A DNA stretch of 64,000 bases from Candidatus Brocadiaceae bacterium S225. Its GTDB lineage: Bacteria > Planctomycetota > Brocadiia > Brocadiales > Scalinduaceae. Below the pieces are notes generated by a model. The model was not told the DNA's origin. It saw only the letters and a list, made by a program, of their open reading frames with translations, and made no database searches. Shown piece after piece: positions 1 to 8,323 of the stretch (its first letter is position 1; every line of letters begins with the position of its first letter). Location: contig SMSL01000002.1 of the NCBI GenBank assembly GCA_007859995.1, positions 62,001 to 126,000 on the forward strand, written 5' to 3'. The position numbers and the translations under genes are program-made.

Positions 1-601
1 TCGCCTCACCGGCCTTACCTTTTGCCTTTGATTCGAAAAACCTGCCCAGCAGTATTAACGTAATTATTATAGATGCAGATTCAAAGTAAAGATCACTGCC
101 TCCATTTACAAGGGTTATCACGCTGAAACCGTAAGCAGCGCCTGCACCCAGTGCAATCAGGGAGTCCATCCCCAGCGACCAGTGCCTGACCTGTTTCAGC
201 GCGTTCCTAAAGAAACCGATACCCGGCCAGAAAATTACGGCAGTTGTTAATATGAGTTGACAAAGGTCGGAAAATTTGAAATGAAGCATAAACATGCTTA
301 TTATGAAGACTGGTACGCTCAGTATTGCAGAAGCCAAAAACCTCTTCCACTCAGATTGTGTAATCTCTTCTTCGGATATAGAGGGAGCGCTCTCTTTAAC
401 AATGTTATAACCCAGTCCTTCAATAATTTTGTGGATCTCTTCGGCAGGGACGCTGCCGGTGACGGTAGCTTTTCTTGTTGCAAAGTTAACGACAGATTCA
501 CTCACTCCTTCGGCACTGCCAATAGCGGACTCTATCTTTTGTGCACATGAGGCACAGGACATTCCCGTTATTTCTACGGTTATATTCTTTAGTTTTAACA
601 T
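1..601 (-). CDS. Heavy-metal (copper-type) P-type ATPase, N-terminal part, cut by window edge
   Basis: The frame is open from an ATG at 601 to the window edge, giving about 200 residues. It starts with a heavy-metal-associated domain carrying GMSCASC (residues 13-19), the metal-binding CxxC loop. A linker follows, then hydrophobic segments from about residue 95 and the start of the transmembrane region typical of CopA-like pumps (a GMDSLIALG motif is readable). The family exports Cu(I) or related soft metals across the inner membrane using ATP. The phosphorylation (DKTGT) and ATP-binding domains lie outside the window, so the metal is inferred from the single CxxC domain only. No neighbouring copper regulator is visible in the 170 bases upstream. 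Confidence 0.85.
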   Translation of the reverse strand, partial: MLKLKNITVEITGMSCASCAQKIESAIGSAEGVSESVVNFATRKATVTGSVPAEEIHKIIEGLGYNIVKESAPSISEEEITQSEWKRFLASAILSVPVFIISMFMLHFKFSDLCQLILTTAVIFWPGIGFFRNALKQVRHWSLGMDSLIALGAGAAYGFSVITLVNGGSDLYFESASIIITLILLGRFFESKAKGKAGEA

Positions 602-716
602 AGTAATGGTTTATATCACTTTAAAGTAATTTTCAAGTAAAATTATTATAAAGTAGGCTGGTATCGGCTTCTTAATCTTAACTCATTTATATAGGAAATT
701 CAATGTTGTTGATGTC

Positions 717-767
717 ATTCCCATGTCCGACCGCCTGATAATCATATCTTCTGGCTGGGATGGGAAT
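717..767. repeat. Degenerate inverted repeat (ATTCCCAT / ATGGGAAT)
   Basis: An 8-base arm at 717-724 is matched by its complement at 760-767, with further partly matching flanks (GTCATTCCC on the left, GGGAATC on the right). It resembles the worn remains of a dispersed palindromic repeat seen in many bacterial genomes. It sits downstream of the frameshifted ORF at 776-1067 and could also help end its transcript, though no T-tract follows. Confidence 0.4.
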
Positions 768-775
768 ATGGGAAT

Positions 776-1067
776 CTAGTTTCCACTTTCATTGTTCTGC
801 TTTATAAGTTCCTTGATTTCTTTGAGTTCAAGTTCAATTTTATTGGCGCTTTTACTTGCTTTAAAAGCCATTATGATAAGTTTTACAGAAACCAGAAATA
901 CACCCGCCTCTAATAAGATATCATGAGTAAAGCCCGTAAAAAATAGGGCCAAACTAAAAAATATTATAGTCTCTGTTTCTGTCTTTGCTTCGAGTATCTT
1001 TTGAGCACTCTTAATCTTTGTTTCGTCAAGAGAGATAGTAATTTTTTCTTTTAATGGTTTGCTTCAT
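776..1067 (-). pseudogene. Frameshifted small ORF: antitoxin-like N-terminus joined to a membrane segment
   Basis: From ATG 1067 the frame stops after 13 codons. Leaving out one base of the six-T run at 1042-1047 gives a continuous 97-codon frame to the TAG at 776. The restored protein begins MKQTIKRKITISLDETK and continues with an AQKILEAKTETE stretch, a pattern like the strand-helix start of VapB/ribbon-helix-helix antitoxins. One or two hydrophobic segments and a charged helical C-terminus rich in K and E follow. It lies next to a toxin-antitoxin pair on the same strand. It may be a true pseudogene or a homopolymer sequencing error; the family is not certain. Confidence 0.5.
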
Positions 1068-1098
1068 GTATTATATCTCAATGTACGTGCGATGGAAA

Positions 1099-1518
1099 TC
1101 ATTCAATAATAGCAATTACCTTTAAACCGGTATTTCTAGCTGCTTTGATTTGTCCTCTGTCAGAAGACACGAAATGTTCTGCTTCCCACTCTAATGCACA
1201 CGCAATATGTAATGCATCCATTGCCCGTAATGAATTATTTTCTAACAGGGTAATTGAACGAGCAATTACCTTTGGTGTTAAGTTAATAATTTGAGCATCT
1301 TCAACGTCTTGTAACAATTTGCTTTTTGCCAGGTTGTAATTTTGCGATGATAATATACTTTCATTTTTGTATCTTGCAAGACCAGAAATTATTTCCGGTA
1401 CTAATATCACGCTTATACCCAGGGAGGTTGTTTGTTGACATATTTCTTCTACTTTTTGACTGCCTGTTTCTGCAATATACCTTTTTGCAAAAGAGGATGA
1501 ATCGAATAAGACTTTCAT
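1099..1518 (-). CDS. PIN-domain ribonuclease toxin (VapC-like)
   Basis: This 139-residue protein has the PIN-domain acidic residues in order: D6 in the opening strand (KVLFDSSS), E42, D101 in RAMDALHIA, and D120 in SSDRGQ. The family consists of Mg-dependent endoribonucleases, usually toxins that cut tRNA or rRNA and are held inactive by a partner antitoxin. Its ATG overlaps the stop of the upstream antitoxin by one base (TAATG), so the two are translationally coupled. Length and motifs are normal, so it is probably intact. The RNA target cannot be read from sequence. Confidence 0.85.
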   Translation of the reverse strand: MKVLFDSSSFAKRYIAETGSQKVEEICQQTTSLGISVILVPEIISGLARYKNESILSSQNYNLAKSKLLQDVEDAQIINLTPKVIARSITLLENNSLRAMDALHIACALEWEAEHFVSSDRGQIKAARNTGLKVIAIIE

Positions 1519-1751
1519 TACGCTCCGGATCTTCTTTCTTCAATAATCGCTTGAGATAAAGAGATTCCATTTAACGAGAGTTTCAAGGCAGGTTTTTTCC
1601 ACGAAGGAGAGGACAATTCTTCTGTTTGCAAGGGGGTTATCTCCGCAACCGGTTTACCATGGCGAAGGATATGTATGGTTTCCCCTTTTTCTACTTTCGT
1701 TATTAACTCAGAAGCATTTTTTCTAAACTCTGTAAAACTGACTGTTTTCAT
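1518..1751 (-). CDS. Phd/YefM-type antitoxin
   Basis: The protein has about 77 residues and starts MKTVSFTEFRKNASELITKV, the usual N-terminal DNA-binding fold of the prevent-host-death family, followed by HGKPVAEITP. The C-terminal part would bind and neutralise the PIN toxin encoded immediately downstream. An ATG two codons further upstream (1757) is possible, but the AAGGAA Shine-Dalgarno at 1758-1763 is 6 bases from the 1751 ATG and directly abuts the other, so 1751 is preferred. Antitoxins of this family usually repress their own operon; the GTAC palindrome upstream fits that role. Confidence 0.82.
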   Translation of the reverse strand: MKTVSFTEFRKNASELITKVEKGETIHILRHGKPVAEITPLQTEELSSPSWKKPALKLSLNGISLSQAIIEERRSGA

Positions 1752-1775
1752 TGTCATTTCCTTGTATCAATTTAA

Positions 1776-1814
1776 AACTGTACATTATTGTACAGTTAGC
1801 CGTACGGTTGTCAA
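1776..1814 (-). promoter_or_regulatory. Promoter and palindromic operator of the Phd/PIN operon
   Basis: On the minus strand a TTGACA box (1809-1814) is followed after 16 bases by TACAAT (1787-1792). The -10 box lies within a perfect 8-bp inverted repeat AACTGTAC-6-GTACAGTT (1776-1797). A second palindrome, CCGTACGG (1800-1807), sits between the two boxes. Three GTAC cores inside one core promoter fit an autoregulated toxin-antitoxin operator. The boxes are read directly; regulator binding is inferred. Confidence 0.65.
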
Positions 1815-1872
1815 TGAGTAAAAGATTTTGCGTAGCAAAACTACAATAAATTAGTGAAGGCGGTAAACTAAT

Positions 1873-3639
1873 TCATTTCCAGTAGCTGTCCCAGCGTTCA
1901 TCTACTTTTTTGATTATTCCATCTGTCATCACCAGTGGTGCGGGGTAACCTTTTTTCCACGTGGCATCAATTCCCATCTTGCCTTTGAACAGGGGACTAA
2001 TGCCTACAAGCTTTTCCTCGGTAAACATAATATCACGTTCCGCGTCGAATCTGGTGAACATGCCCCATATGGCCTGTTCCTGATTACGAATATCAACATC
2101 AGGGCTAACGGCCGCGATAATCTTTGGCCCTACAAGCTCTCTGGATTTTGTTAGTTTGCTGACAACGTCTCTACCGTTATCCTTAACCGTAACCACCAAC
2201 AGCGTCTCACCAAGAAGCTCAAAATCCAGCACTCGATTATCTATTGTCTTTGCCAACTGGCCTATTTCAGATTTTGTTGGAATCTTTATTCTATCTATGT
2301 TTCCAGATTTTGTTGCATCCATTATCATCTTGCTTCCGAGGTTCATCTTATAGCTGGTGAAATCAAGGGTATCCAACGGAACTTTCGGGATCATAATGAA
2401 ATCATATGTGGGATCAAAGTTTTCACGGATTGCCTTCAGAACTGCGTTGAAGTCTCGGGGATTGACATCTTCTGAAACGGTTACAACACACTTTGTTAAT
2501 GAGAGCTGCCCTTCACCCATAATGGAGATGGCCGTCTTCATTGCCTCTTTCTGGTAACGTTCTTCTACGGAAACTACCAGCAGGTTATGAAATCCTGCTT
2601 CGTAGTAAGCCCAGAGACTTTTTATTTCCGGATGGATCAGGCGAATAAGCGGGCCAAGAACCTGTTGCGTAGCGTTTCCCAGATATTTGTCTTCCATAGG
2701 GGGGCGGCCTACTACTGTTGCGGGATAGATGGCGTTTTTTCTATGTGTGACTTTGCTTATGTGAAAAACAGGAAATTTCGAAGCGTGAGAATAGTGCCCG
2801 AAATGATCACCAAACGGACCTTCCATACGTAACTCTGTGGGATGAACGGTTCCTTCAAGGATAAACTCCGCATCTGCAGGCACCTTGATAGGTACACTCC
2901 TGCCTTTTGTCATCCTTGTCCTTCTGCCACGGAGGAACCCGCTGAACATGACCTCGTCTATGCCTTCAGGTAATGCGGCGACTGTGGCCAGCAGCAGGGC
3001 TGGATCGGTTCCTAACGCCACCGCGATCTTAAAATCCTTACCCATTTTTTTTGCCTGATAAAAATGGAATCCGCCGCCTTTCTGTATCTGCCAGTGCATG
3101 CCTGTTGTCTGGTTATCGAAGACCTGCATACGATACATTCCCAGGTTTCGTTTCCCGTCATGCGGGTCATAGGTAAAAACCTGAGGCAGAGTAATGAAAG
3201 GTCCGCCGTCATCAGGCCAGCTGGTTATAACCGGGAGGTCATCAAGATTCGGCTGGCAGACTACTTCCTGAGAGGTGGGTCTGCATGTCATCCTGGGAAG
3301 GGCGCTGATAATTCGTCTGGTTGTTCCGGGGTGTTTGAAAAACACCTTCGGATTTGGCGGCATAGCATCTTCCATAAACGTAATCAACTCTTCGCCAAGC
3401 CGGTCCGGGTGTTTACCCAGCGCAAGTTCAATACGTTTGTCACTGGCAAGGACGTTCATGGCCAGCGGGAACTTAGCACCTCTAACGTTTTCAAAAAGCA
3501 GGGCAGGCATTCCCTGTTGTAAAGCCCTGACGGAAATTTCAGTAACTTCCAATCTGGCGTCCACTTCTGTTTTGATACGTATGAGTTCGCCGTTTGCGTC
3601 AAGATACTTGATAAAATCCTGTAGTGAATATATTTTCAT
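1873..3639 (-). CDS. UbiD-family decarboxylase (prenyl-FMN dependent)
   Basis: This 588-residue cytoplasmic enzyme matches the UbiD family along its length. The N-terminus is MKIYSLQDFIKYLDANGEL; NLGMYRMQVFD is at about 165-175 and RMEGPFGDHFGHY at about 271-283. These are the stretches that hold prenylated FMN, the metal and the catalytic Glu/Arg residues. Members decarboxylate aromatic or alpha,beta-unsaturated acids, most often in ubiquinone or menaquinone synthesis. At 588 residues it is longer than E. coli UbiD (about 497). No UbiX flavin prenyltransferase or quinone gene lies nearby, so substrate and pathway are open; a role in menaquinone synthesis is a guess. Confidence 0.85.
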   Translation of the reverse strand: MKIYSLQDFIKYLDANGELIRIKTEVDARLEVTEISVRALQQGMPALLFENVRGAKFPLAMNVLASDKRIELALGKHPDRLGEELITFMEDAMPPNPKVFFKHPGTTRRIISALPRMTCRPTSQEVVCQPNLDDLPVITSWPDDGGPFITLPQVFTYDPHDGKRNLGMYRMQVFDNQTTGMHWQIQKGGGFHFYQAKKMGKDFKIAVALGTDPALLLATVAALPEGIDEVMFSGFLRGRRTRMTKGRSVPIKVPADAEFILEGTVHPTELRMEGPFGDHFGHYSHASKFPVFHISKVTHRKNAIYPATVVGRPPMEDKYLGNATQQVLGPLIRLIHPEIKSLWAYYEAGFHNLLVVSVEERYQKEAMKTAISIMGEGQLSLTKCVVTVSEDVNPRDFNAVLKAIRENFDPTYDFIMIPKVPLDTLDFTSYKMNLGSKMIMDATKSGNIDRIKIPTKSEIGQLAKTIDNRVLDFELLGETLLVVTVKDNGRDVVSKLTKSRELVGPKIIAAVSPDVDIRNQEQAIWGMFTRFDAERDIMFTEEKLVGISPLFKGKMGIDATWKKGYPAPLVMTDGIIKKVDERWDSYWK

Positions 3640-3983
3640 TGGTATTAATTCTCTTGGGTTAAGATTTAATTAAATTTTATGATTTTTATAGTTATGACTT
3701 TGGTTTGTTGCTGTGGATCAACTCAAACCTAAAGGTATGAGTTACATTTTTCTTAATGTAATCAGTGGTTACTGTTTTTAATTCAAATTCGGTCAGGTTT
3801 TATAATATGAAGGGGTGTTTGGTCGAATGGTTTTAGATTACACAGTGTCAGATAATCAGACGCCACTATTCTGTAAAAATGAAATAGCTACGTTTGCGTG
3901 TGTCACGCGCGGCATCTGTTAACGACTACGTTAACCGATGCCTTTATTAATACTATTAAAAAGGCAGGGATTATTTAAGAAAC
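3640..3983. other. Gene-free stretch with one hairpin
   Basis: These 344 bases between UbiD and the coiled-coil gene hold no convincing ORF. The only structure seen is the inverted repeat at 3911-3942. UbiD probably has its own promoter here, but no clear -10/-35 pair was found. Confidence 0.5.
3911..3942. repeat. Inverted repeat GGCATC-T-GTTAAC / GTTAAC-C-GATGCC
   Basis: Two 13-base arms with a single mismatch enclose a 6-base loop (GACTAC). The hairpin follows the stop of the minus-strand coiled-coil gene but has no U-tract on that side, so it would be a weak terminator at best. The same GCGCGGCATC string occurs near 33162-33171, suggesting a short dispersed repeat. Confidence 0.5.
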
Positions 3984-4301
3984 TTATTTTTTCGTTGTTT
4001 TCTTTTTAACTGCCAGTTTTTTTGCTACGGGTTTTTTCTCTACTGCGATCTTAGCTGGTGCAGGTTTCTTTGTTACTTCAGACTTCTTGCCGTTCTGTGA
4101 CAATATTTCTTTGATCTCATTGCCAGAGTCTGAAACACGCTTTTTCAGGGTCTCCAGTTCAATGCGAAGATTGGTATAATCTGACCGGAGTTGCTTTAGT
4201 ACCTGAAGATCATCCTTCATTTCCTCAAACTGCTTAGAAATCATTTTATTAAGCTTATCTACCACAACATGTTGAAAGTATGTTTCTAATACTGCACTCA
4301 T
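3984..4301 (-). CDS. Small coiled-coil protein with Lys/Ala-rich histone-like tail
   Basis: The protein has 105 residues. Residues 1-70 are a strongly helical, charged segment with heptad-like spacing (EMKDDLQVLKQLRSDY, LRIELETLKKRV), probably a coiled coil. Residues 75-105 form a tail of K, A, P and V repeats (KKPAPAKIAVEKKP, KKTTKK), like histone H1-type or PhaF-type tails that bind DNA or other polyanions. A GGGGGGA ribosome site lies just upstream of the ATG. No enzymatic motif is visible. It could be a phasin-like or nucleoid-associated protein; I do not recognise a specific family. Confidence 0.6.
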   Translation of the reverse strand: MSAVLETYFQHVVVDKLNKMISKQFEEMKDDLQVLKQLRSDYTNLRIELETLKKRVSDSGNEIKEILSQNGKKSEVTKKPAPAKIAVEKKPVAKKLAVKKKTTKK

Positions 4302-4448
4302 TTTACTGTCCCCCCATTTTGTATAAAAAAATATAAACCCGGATTTTCCGAGATGTTACTGTCTATATCAGTAGTGTCTGTATATAGTATTCTCAGGTAA
4401 TTTTCAAGGATTTTTCGTAATTACCCAATAAGTTGTAAAAGACTTATA

Positions 4449-4500
4449 AATTAATGACCACCCCCTTGCTCATCCTTCTCAAGGAGGGGATTAAGACCCT
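4449..4500. repeat. Imperfect palindrome downstream of mobB, possible terminator
   Basis: On the plus strand CCCCCTTG is followed by CAAGGAGGGG, and ATTAAGACCCTC follows. On the minus strand this lies just after the mobB stop and can fold into a GC-rich hairpin, but no clean T-run follows. It looks like a fragment of a dispersed repeat that may also end the hdr-flx-mobB transcript. Confidence 0.35.
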
Positions 4501-4550
4501 CGGCACTTTTTGTCTGTGGAAGAGGAGATTTTCCTCAACCTGTTGAGTAA

Positions 4551-5033
4551 TTACGATTTTTCTATAAAATCCAAGGCCTTATTTACGTCTTCTATAGAAA
4601 AGCACCTGTTTTCCAAATTTTCCTTTATAAGTAATAACTCGCTCTTTGGATCGGTTTCAACCGTTTTTGTATCCTGTGGATCTATTAATCTGATCCTTGG
4701 ATAATCATCTTCTCTATATCCTTCAACCAACACAACATTTACATCATTAAGGTATGTTTCAATAATTTCATGCAGCGTAAGTGGCTTTGCTGTCTTCTTC
4801 ATGACGACAAACTCATTTTGTGACGAAATAGCTACAGAATCCGCACCTGAGTTAGAATACTTGTATGTATCTTTTCCTTCGTGATCAATATCAAATTTTC
4901 TGATGTTGTACTTGAGGGTTCCTACTCGATATCCCTGCTCTTTTAATTTTGGGATAAGATCTTTGATCAGGGTTGTCTTGCCTGCATTCTGCTTTCCTGC
5001 GATTGATATGATTGTTACTTTCTCAGAATTCAT
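4551..5033 (-). CDS. mobB: MobB-like GTP-binding protein
   Basis: This 160-residue P-loop protein has a Walker A sequence GKQNAGKTTL at about 13-22, then a KYNIRKFDIDHEGKDTYKYSNSGAD region and VVLVEGYREDDYPRIRL, as in MobB. MobB helps attach nucleotide to the molybdenum/tungsten cofactor, acting with MobA; no MobA is in this window. Its start lies 11 bases inside the end of flxA, so it is the last gene of the hdr-flx operon. None of the upstream subunits is an obvious molybdoenzyme, so the link may concern another Mo/W enzyme using the same electron carriers. Confidence 0.8.
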   Translation of the reverse strand: MNSEKVTIISIAGKQNAGKTTLIKDLIPKLKEQGYRVGTLKYNIRKFDIDHEGKDTYKYSNSGADSVAISSQNEFVVMKKTAKPLTLHEIIETYLNDVNVVLVEGYREDDYPRIRLIDPQDTKTVETDPKSELLLIKENLENRCFSIEDVNKALDFIEKS

Positions 5034-5856
5034 CTGGCATCTTACTTATTTCTTCGGCAGTGAAGACCGGTCCTTCCTTACAGACATAAGTACAACCAAT
5101 GTTACATCTGCCGCATTTTCCAAGACCGCATTTCATCCTGTTCTCAAGAGTGGTGTAAACTTTGTCTTGTTTGAAACCGAGTTTCTCCAGTACAGGTAAC
5201 GTAAACTTAATCATAATAGGAGGACCGCATACGATAGCGATTGTATCTTTACTGTCCGGTGCCGCTTCTTCCACAACTGTTGGAACAAAGCCAACTTTAC
5301 CTGTCCACTCAGGTGTTTCTCCACCTGGGTCAACAGTAGTAACCAGATTAACATCATCTCTCGCATCCCACTCCTTAAGTTCGTTTTTGTATACCAGGTC
5401 GTGAATTGTTTTTGCTCCATATATAATCGTGACATTTTTATATTTATCACGAAGGTCGAGACAATTCCAGATAACTGATCTTAATGGAGGTAATGCAATG
5501 CCGCCTGCAACAAACACCAGGTTTTTGCCTTCCCATTTTTCTATGGGAAACACATTGCCGTATGGTCCCCTGAACCCTAAAGTATCGCCAATGTTCAACT
5601 CTCTTAATGCTTTGGTAACCCGTCCCGTCTCTCTGAAGGTGCACTCAATATAGCCTTCCCTCGTCGGTGATGAAGCAATGCAGAAGGTACTTTCGCCGGC
5701 ACCAAACACTGAATATAGCCCGAACTGCCCTGTCTGGAATTTAAAATTCTTACCTTCTTCTTCGTCTGAGAAGTTGAGCCGGAATGTCCTTACGCCGGGC
5801 GCTTCATCTATCATGTCGCTGATAGTCATAAGATATGGTCTGTATATATTGTCCAT
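5023..5856 (-). CDS. flxA: FlxA-like FAD/NAD(P)H oxidoreductase subunit
   Basis: The protein has 277 residues and belongs to the ferredoxin-NADP-reductase-like family of AsrB, FlxA and the dihydroorotate dehydrogenase electron-transfer subunit. Visible are the FAD-binding barrel (residues 1-100), a nucleotide-binding stretch FVAGGIALPPLRS (115-127), CGPPIM (210-215), and a C-terminal cysteine cluster C243, C248, C251, C259 for an iron-sulfur centre. In Flx-Hdr complexes this subunit oxidises NADH and passes electrons to FlxB/C/D and HdrA. It lies between flxB (9-base gap) and mobB (11-base overlap). Confidence 0.85.
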   Translation of the reverse strand: MDNIYRPYLMTISDMIDEAPGVRTFRLNFSDEEEGKNFKFQTGQFGLYSVFGAGESTFCIASSPTREGYIECTFRETGRVTKALRELNIGDTLGFRGPYGNVFPIEKWEGKNLVFVAGGIALPPLRSVIWNCLDLRDKYKNVTIIYGAKTIHDLVYKNELKEWDARDDVNLVTTVDPGGETPEWTGKVGFVPTVVEEAAPDSKDTIAIVCGPPIMIKFTLPVLEKLGFKQDKVYTTLENRMKCGLGKCGRCNIGCTYVCKEGPVFTAEEISKMPDEF

Positions 5857-5865
5857 CTTTATTCC

Positions 5866-6879
5866 TTATTTCCCGGCTTCGGTTTCAATTATTTCAAGCA
5901 TTTCAGATATATTCATGTCTGCAGGGCAAACACGTGAACATCTTCCACATCCAACACAGAGAGTACTGTCAAACTTTTCTACATAATACTTAAACTTATG
6001 CATAATCCTCTGTCGCCATCGCATACCCTGTGTGGATCTTGGATTGTGTCCGGATGTGTGCATGGTAAACATTTTAAACTGGCATCCGTCCCAGTTTTTG
6101 ACTCTGTCTCCTTTGGTCATCGTACATTCATCGACAATATCAAAACAGTGACACGTGGGGCAAACAAAAGTACAAGCTCCACAGCCAATACATTTGTTTG
6201 AAAAATCATCCCATACATCGTGTTCAAAATTTTCATCAAGCCACGGCTTTATTTTTGAGATGTCAAATTTCTTTTCGACGGTTGCAACCTGTCGATCCGG
6301 TGTATCTGAAGGCGGGTCTGAAAAAACAGATTCCAGTTCCTTTATAAGGTTCTCACCCTTTTCGGTTACAGTTTCAACTAAATAGTCATCATTGGAGATT
6401 TTGGTAAGCAGTACATCACTGCCTTGCTTTGCATCCGGGGCGAGGCCTACCGATGTGCAGAAGCAGTAACTATCGCACTTATCACACGAAATAGTTACTA
6501 TGGTAACGGCTTCCCTTCTTTCTACCCAGAATTTGTCAACGCAATCCCAGTTAAAGACCTTATCCATGACCGGCAGACTGAAAGCATCACAGGGTCTTGA
6601 TCCAAAGATTACAGACTTGACTGCAAATCCCTCAGGCTCTTCTATCTCAACCTTGTTTTTATCAATTGTATAAGAAAGAATCTTTTCTGTCTTTGGAAGA
6701 AAGTATTCTTTAATGGAATTGTTGGTAATAACATGGTCAAGGGAGATTTCATTTGCATCCTGGATCTCTTCCAACGTTACAAGTCTATTATCCTTCCTGG
6801 GAGCAATAGTCTTGTAACCCTGTTTTTTTAAACCGGTTATTAAAGAATCAAAATTATTTTTATTTAAGAGTTTTTCCAC
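5866..6879 (-). CDS. flxB: FlxB-like 4Fe-4S dicluster subunit
   Basis: This 337-residue protein is related to anaerobic sulfite reductase subunit A and hydrogenase beta-type electron-transfer subunits. It has two ferredoxin motifs, CIGCGACTFVCP (230-241) and CVGCGRCSRVCP (308-319). An extra cysteine group, C132, C135, C139 and C141, lies in the N-terminal half, with a SRPCDAF stretch at about 94-100. It should carry electrons between the NADH-oxidising FlxA and the rest of the complex in the cytoplasm. It lies 44 bases after flxC and 9 bases before flxA. Confidence 0.83.
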   Translation of the reverse strand: MEKLLNKNNFDSLITGLKKQGYKTIAPRKDNRLVTLEEIQDANEISLDHVITNNSIKEYFLPKTEKILSYTIDKNKVEIEEPEGFAVKSVIFGSRPCDAFSLPVMDKVFNWDCVDKFWVERREAVTIVTISCDKCDSYCFCTSVGLAPDAKQGSDVLLTKISNDDYLVETVTEKGENLIKELESVFSDPPSDTPDRQVATVEKKFDISKIKPWLDENFEHDVWDDFSNKCIGCGACTFVCPTCHCFDIVDECTMTKGDRVKNWDGCQFKMFTMHTSGHNPRSTQGMRWRQRIMHKFKYYVEKFDSTLCVGCGRCSRVCPADMNISEMLEIIETEAGK

Positions 6880-6923
6880 AATCTATATTGAAAATATATG
6901 ATTAAATTTTTAGGGTAATTGTT

Positions 6924-7769
6924 TTATTTGAAGAAATCCTGATCGTCATCTTCTTTGTAAGTAGACATTGCGAGTTCGTCGTCTATATTATAGCCCGGTC
7001 TGTAATTGAAACTCTTTTCCGCTTCCTTAGCGAGCTTCTTGTTCAGGAGATTGAGAGGGATGTCTACAGGACATACTCTCTGGCACTCCTCGCAATTAAT
7101 ACATCTACCGGCTAAATGATACGCCCTTGTAACGTTCCATGAGAGGTTGCCGCGAGGATGCGCGCTTGGGTCTATCCACTGAGGCTGGTTTTTTTCAACA
7201 ATACATCTGTCACAGAAGCAGAGTGGGCAAATATTGCTGCAGGCATAGCATTTGATGCATTTTTCAAACTGTTTCTGCCAGAATTCCCATTTCTCCTTTT
7301 CTCCCAATTTTTCATATTCATCCAGTTCAGCGTATCTCTCTTCAAACGGGACTTCCTTATTTTCTCTCTTCTCGCCAACCAGGTCATCGTATATCAGTGG
7401 GGTATGGACATCACATGCCTCACATTTTGTCGCCAGAGGATCTCCTACGCCATCACATGTTACACCTATGATATATACGTCTTCACGTTTTATCTGACAC
7501 TCTTTTAAGAGGACGATAATAGTCCTTGCGTCACATCCCTTAAGTATTAATGCCGGTTTTCCAAGTTTCCTGGTTTCCTGTCTCTTGAGGTAAGTTGTGA
7601 GGTTATAGACGCAGTACTTATTCCACGTTAATTTGTTTACATCTTCGGGTTTGGTAATAAATACCGGTCTTGTCCTTTCCGGTGTACTTCCCTCACCGTA
7701 CCCAAAGACAACTTTTACTGTGCCATTCTTCAGGAGTTCCTCAGCTTTTTTTCTTAATTCCTCAATCAT
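6924..7769 (-). CDS. flxC: FlxC-like iron-sulfur subunit
   Basis: The protein has 281 residues. The first ~130 resemble the coenzyme F420 hydrogenase/dehydrogenase beta-subunit fold (LKGCDARTI, CEACDVHTP). A region rich in E and K follows, then two 4Fe-4S motifs, CIKCYACSNICP (171-182) and CINCEECQRVCP (223-234). In Flx-Hdr complexes this subunit links the flavin and iron-sulfur subunits. The gene starts 59 bases after flxD and sits in the expected order. All cluster cysteines are present. Confidence 0.82.
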   Translation of the reverse strand: MIEELRKKAEELLKNGTVKVVFGYGEGSTPERTRPVFITKPEDVNKLTWNKYCVYNLTTYLKRQETRKLGKPALILKGCDARTIIVLLKECQIKREDVYIIGVTCDGVGDPLATKCEACDVHTPLIYDDLVGEKRENKEVPFEERYAELDEYEKLGEKEKWEFWQKQFEKCIKCYACSNICPLCFCDRCIVEKNQPQWIDPSAHPRGNLSWNVTRAYHLAGRCINCEECQRVCPVDIPLNLLNKKLAKEAEKSFNYRPGYNIDDELAMSTYKEDDDQDFFK

Positions 7770-7828
7770 TCAGATCATCTCCATATATAAACGCAGGTTT
7801 GTAAACCTGTTATACATTACTAATTAAA

Positions 7829-8305
7829 TCAGCCTGTTTCACTGGGAGCAGCAGCTTCGCCGGAAATCTCAGGGCCGATTGTATTAAGTTTATGATATCC
7901 TTCAAACGGACCTAATGCCCTTACAGTATCAACTATGCTGTTTATTGTTTCCACCCATTTTCCACCTTCTGCGGCGGATATCCATGAGAACTGAATACGA
8001 TCCGGGTTGATACCACAGAATTCCAGCAGTGGTCTGAATACGTTCCATCTGCGTCTGGCGTGGTAATTTCCGGAATTGTAGTGACAATCTCCCGGATGAC
8101 ACCCTGACACCAGAATACCATCTGCTCCCCGTTCAAATGCCTTTATCAAAAACAGGGGATCTATTCCTCCGGTGCATGGGAGTTTGATTATGCGCACATT
8201 CGCCTGGTATTGCTTTCTCCCTGTACCGGCAAGGTCTGCTCCGGCATAGGTACACCAGTTACAGAGAAAGGCTATTATTTTTGGTTCAAATTTAGTTTCT
8301 GACAT
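7829..8305 (-). CDS. flxD: MvhD/FlxD-like [2Fe-2S] electron-transfer protein
   Basis: This 158-residue protein has the MvhD signature: FLCNWCTYAGADLAG (C15, C18), KLPCTGGIDP (C44) and SGCHPGDCHY (C69, C74). MvhD/FlxD carries electrons from the electron-input module to HdrA. It is encoded 18 bases after hdrA and before flxC, which places it physically between the Hdr and Flx halves of the complex. It is stand-alone, not fused to HdrA or a hydrogenase subunit. No hydrogenase gene is nearby, which favours an NADH-linked rather than H2-linked complex. Confidence 0.9.
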   Translation of the reverse strand: MSETKFEPKIIAFLCNWCTYAGADLAGTGRKQYQANVRIIKLPCTGGIDPLFLIKAFERGADGILVSGCHPGDCHYNSGNYHARRRWNVFRPLLEFCGINPDRIQFSWISAAEGGKWVETINSIVDTVRALGPFEGYHKLNTIGPEISGEAAAPSETG

Positions 8306-8323
8306 TATTCTATCAACTTACTT

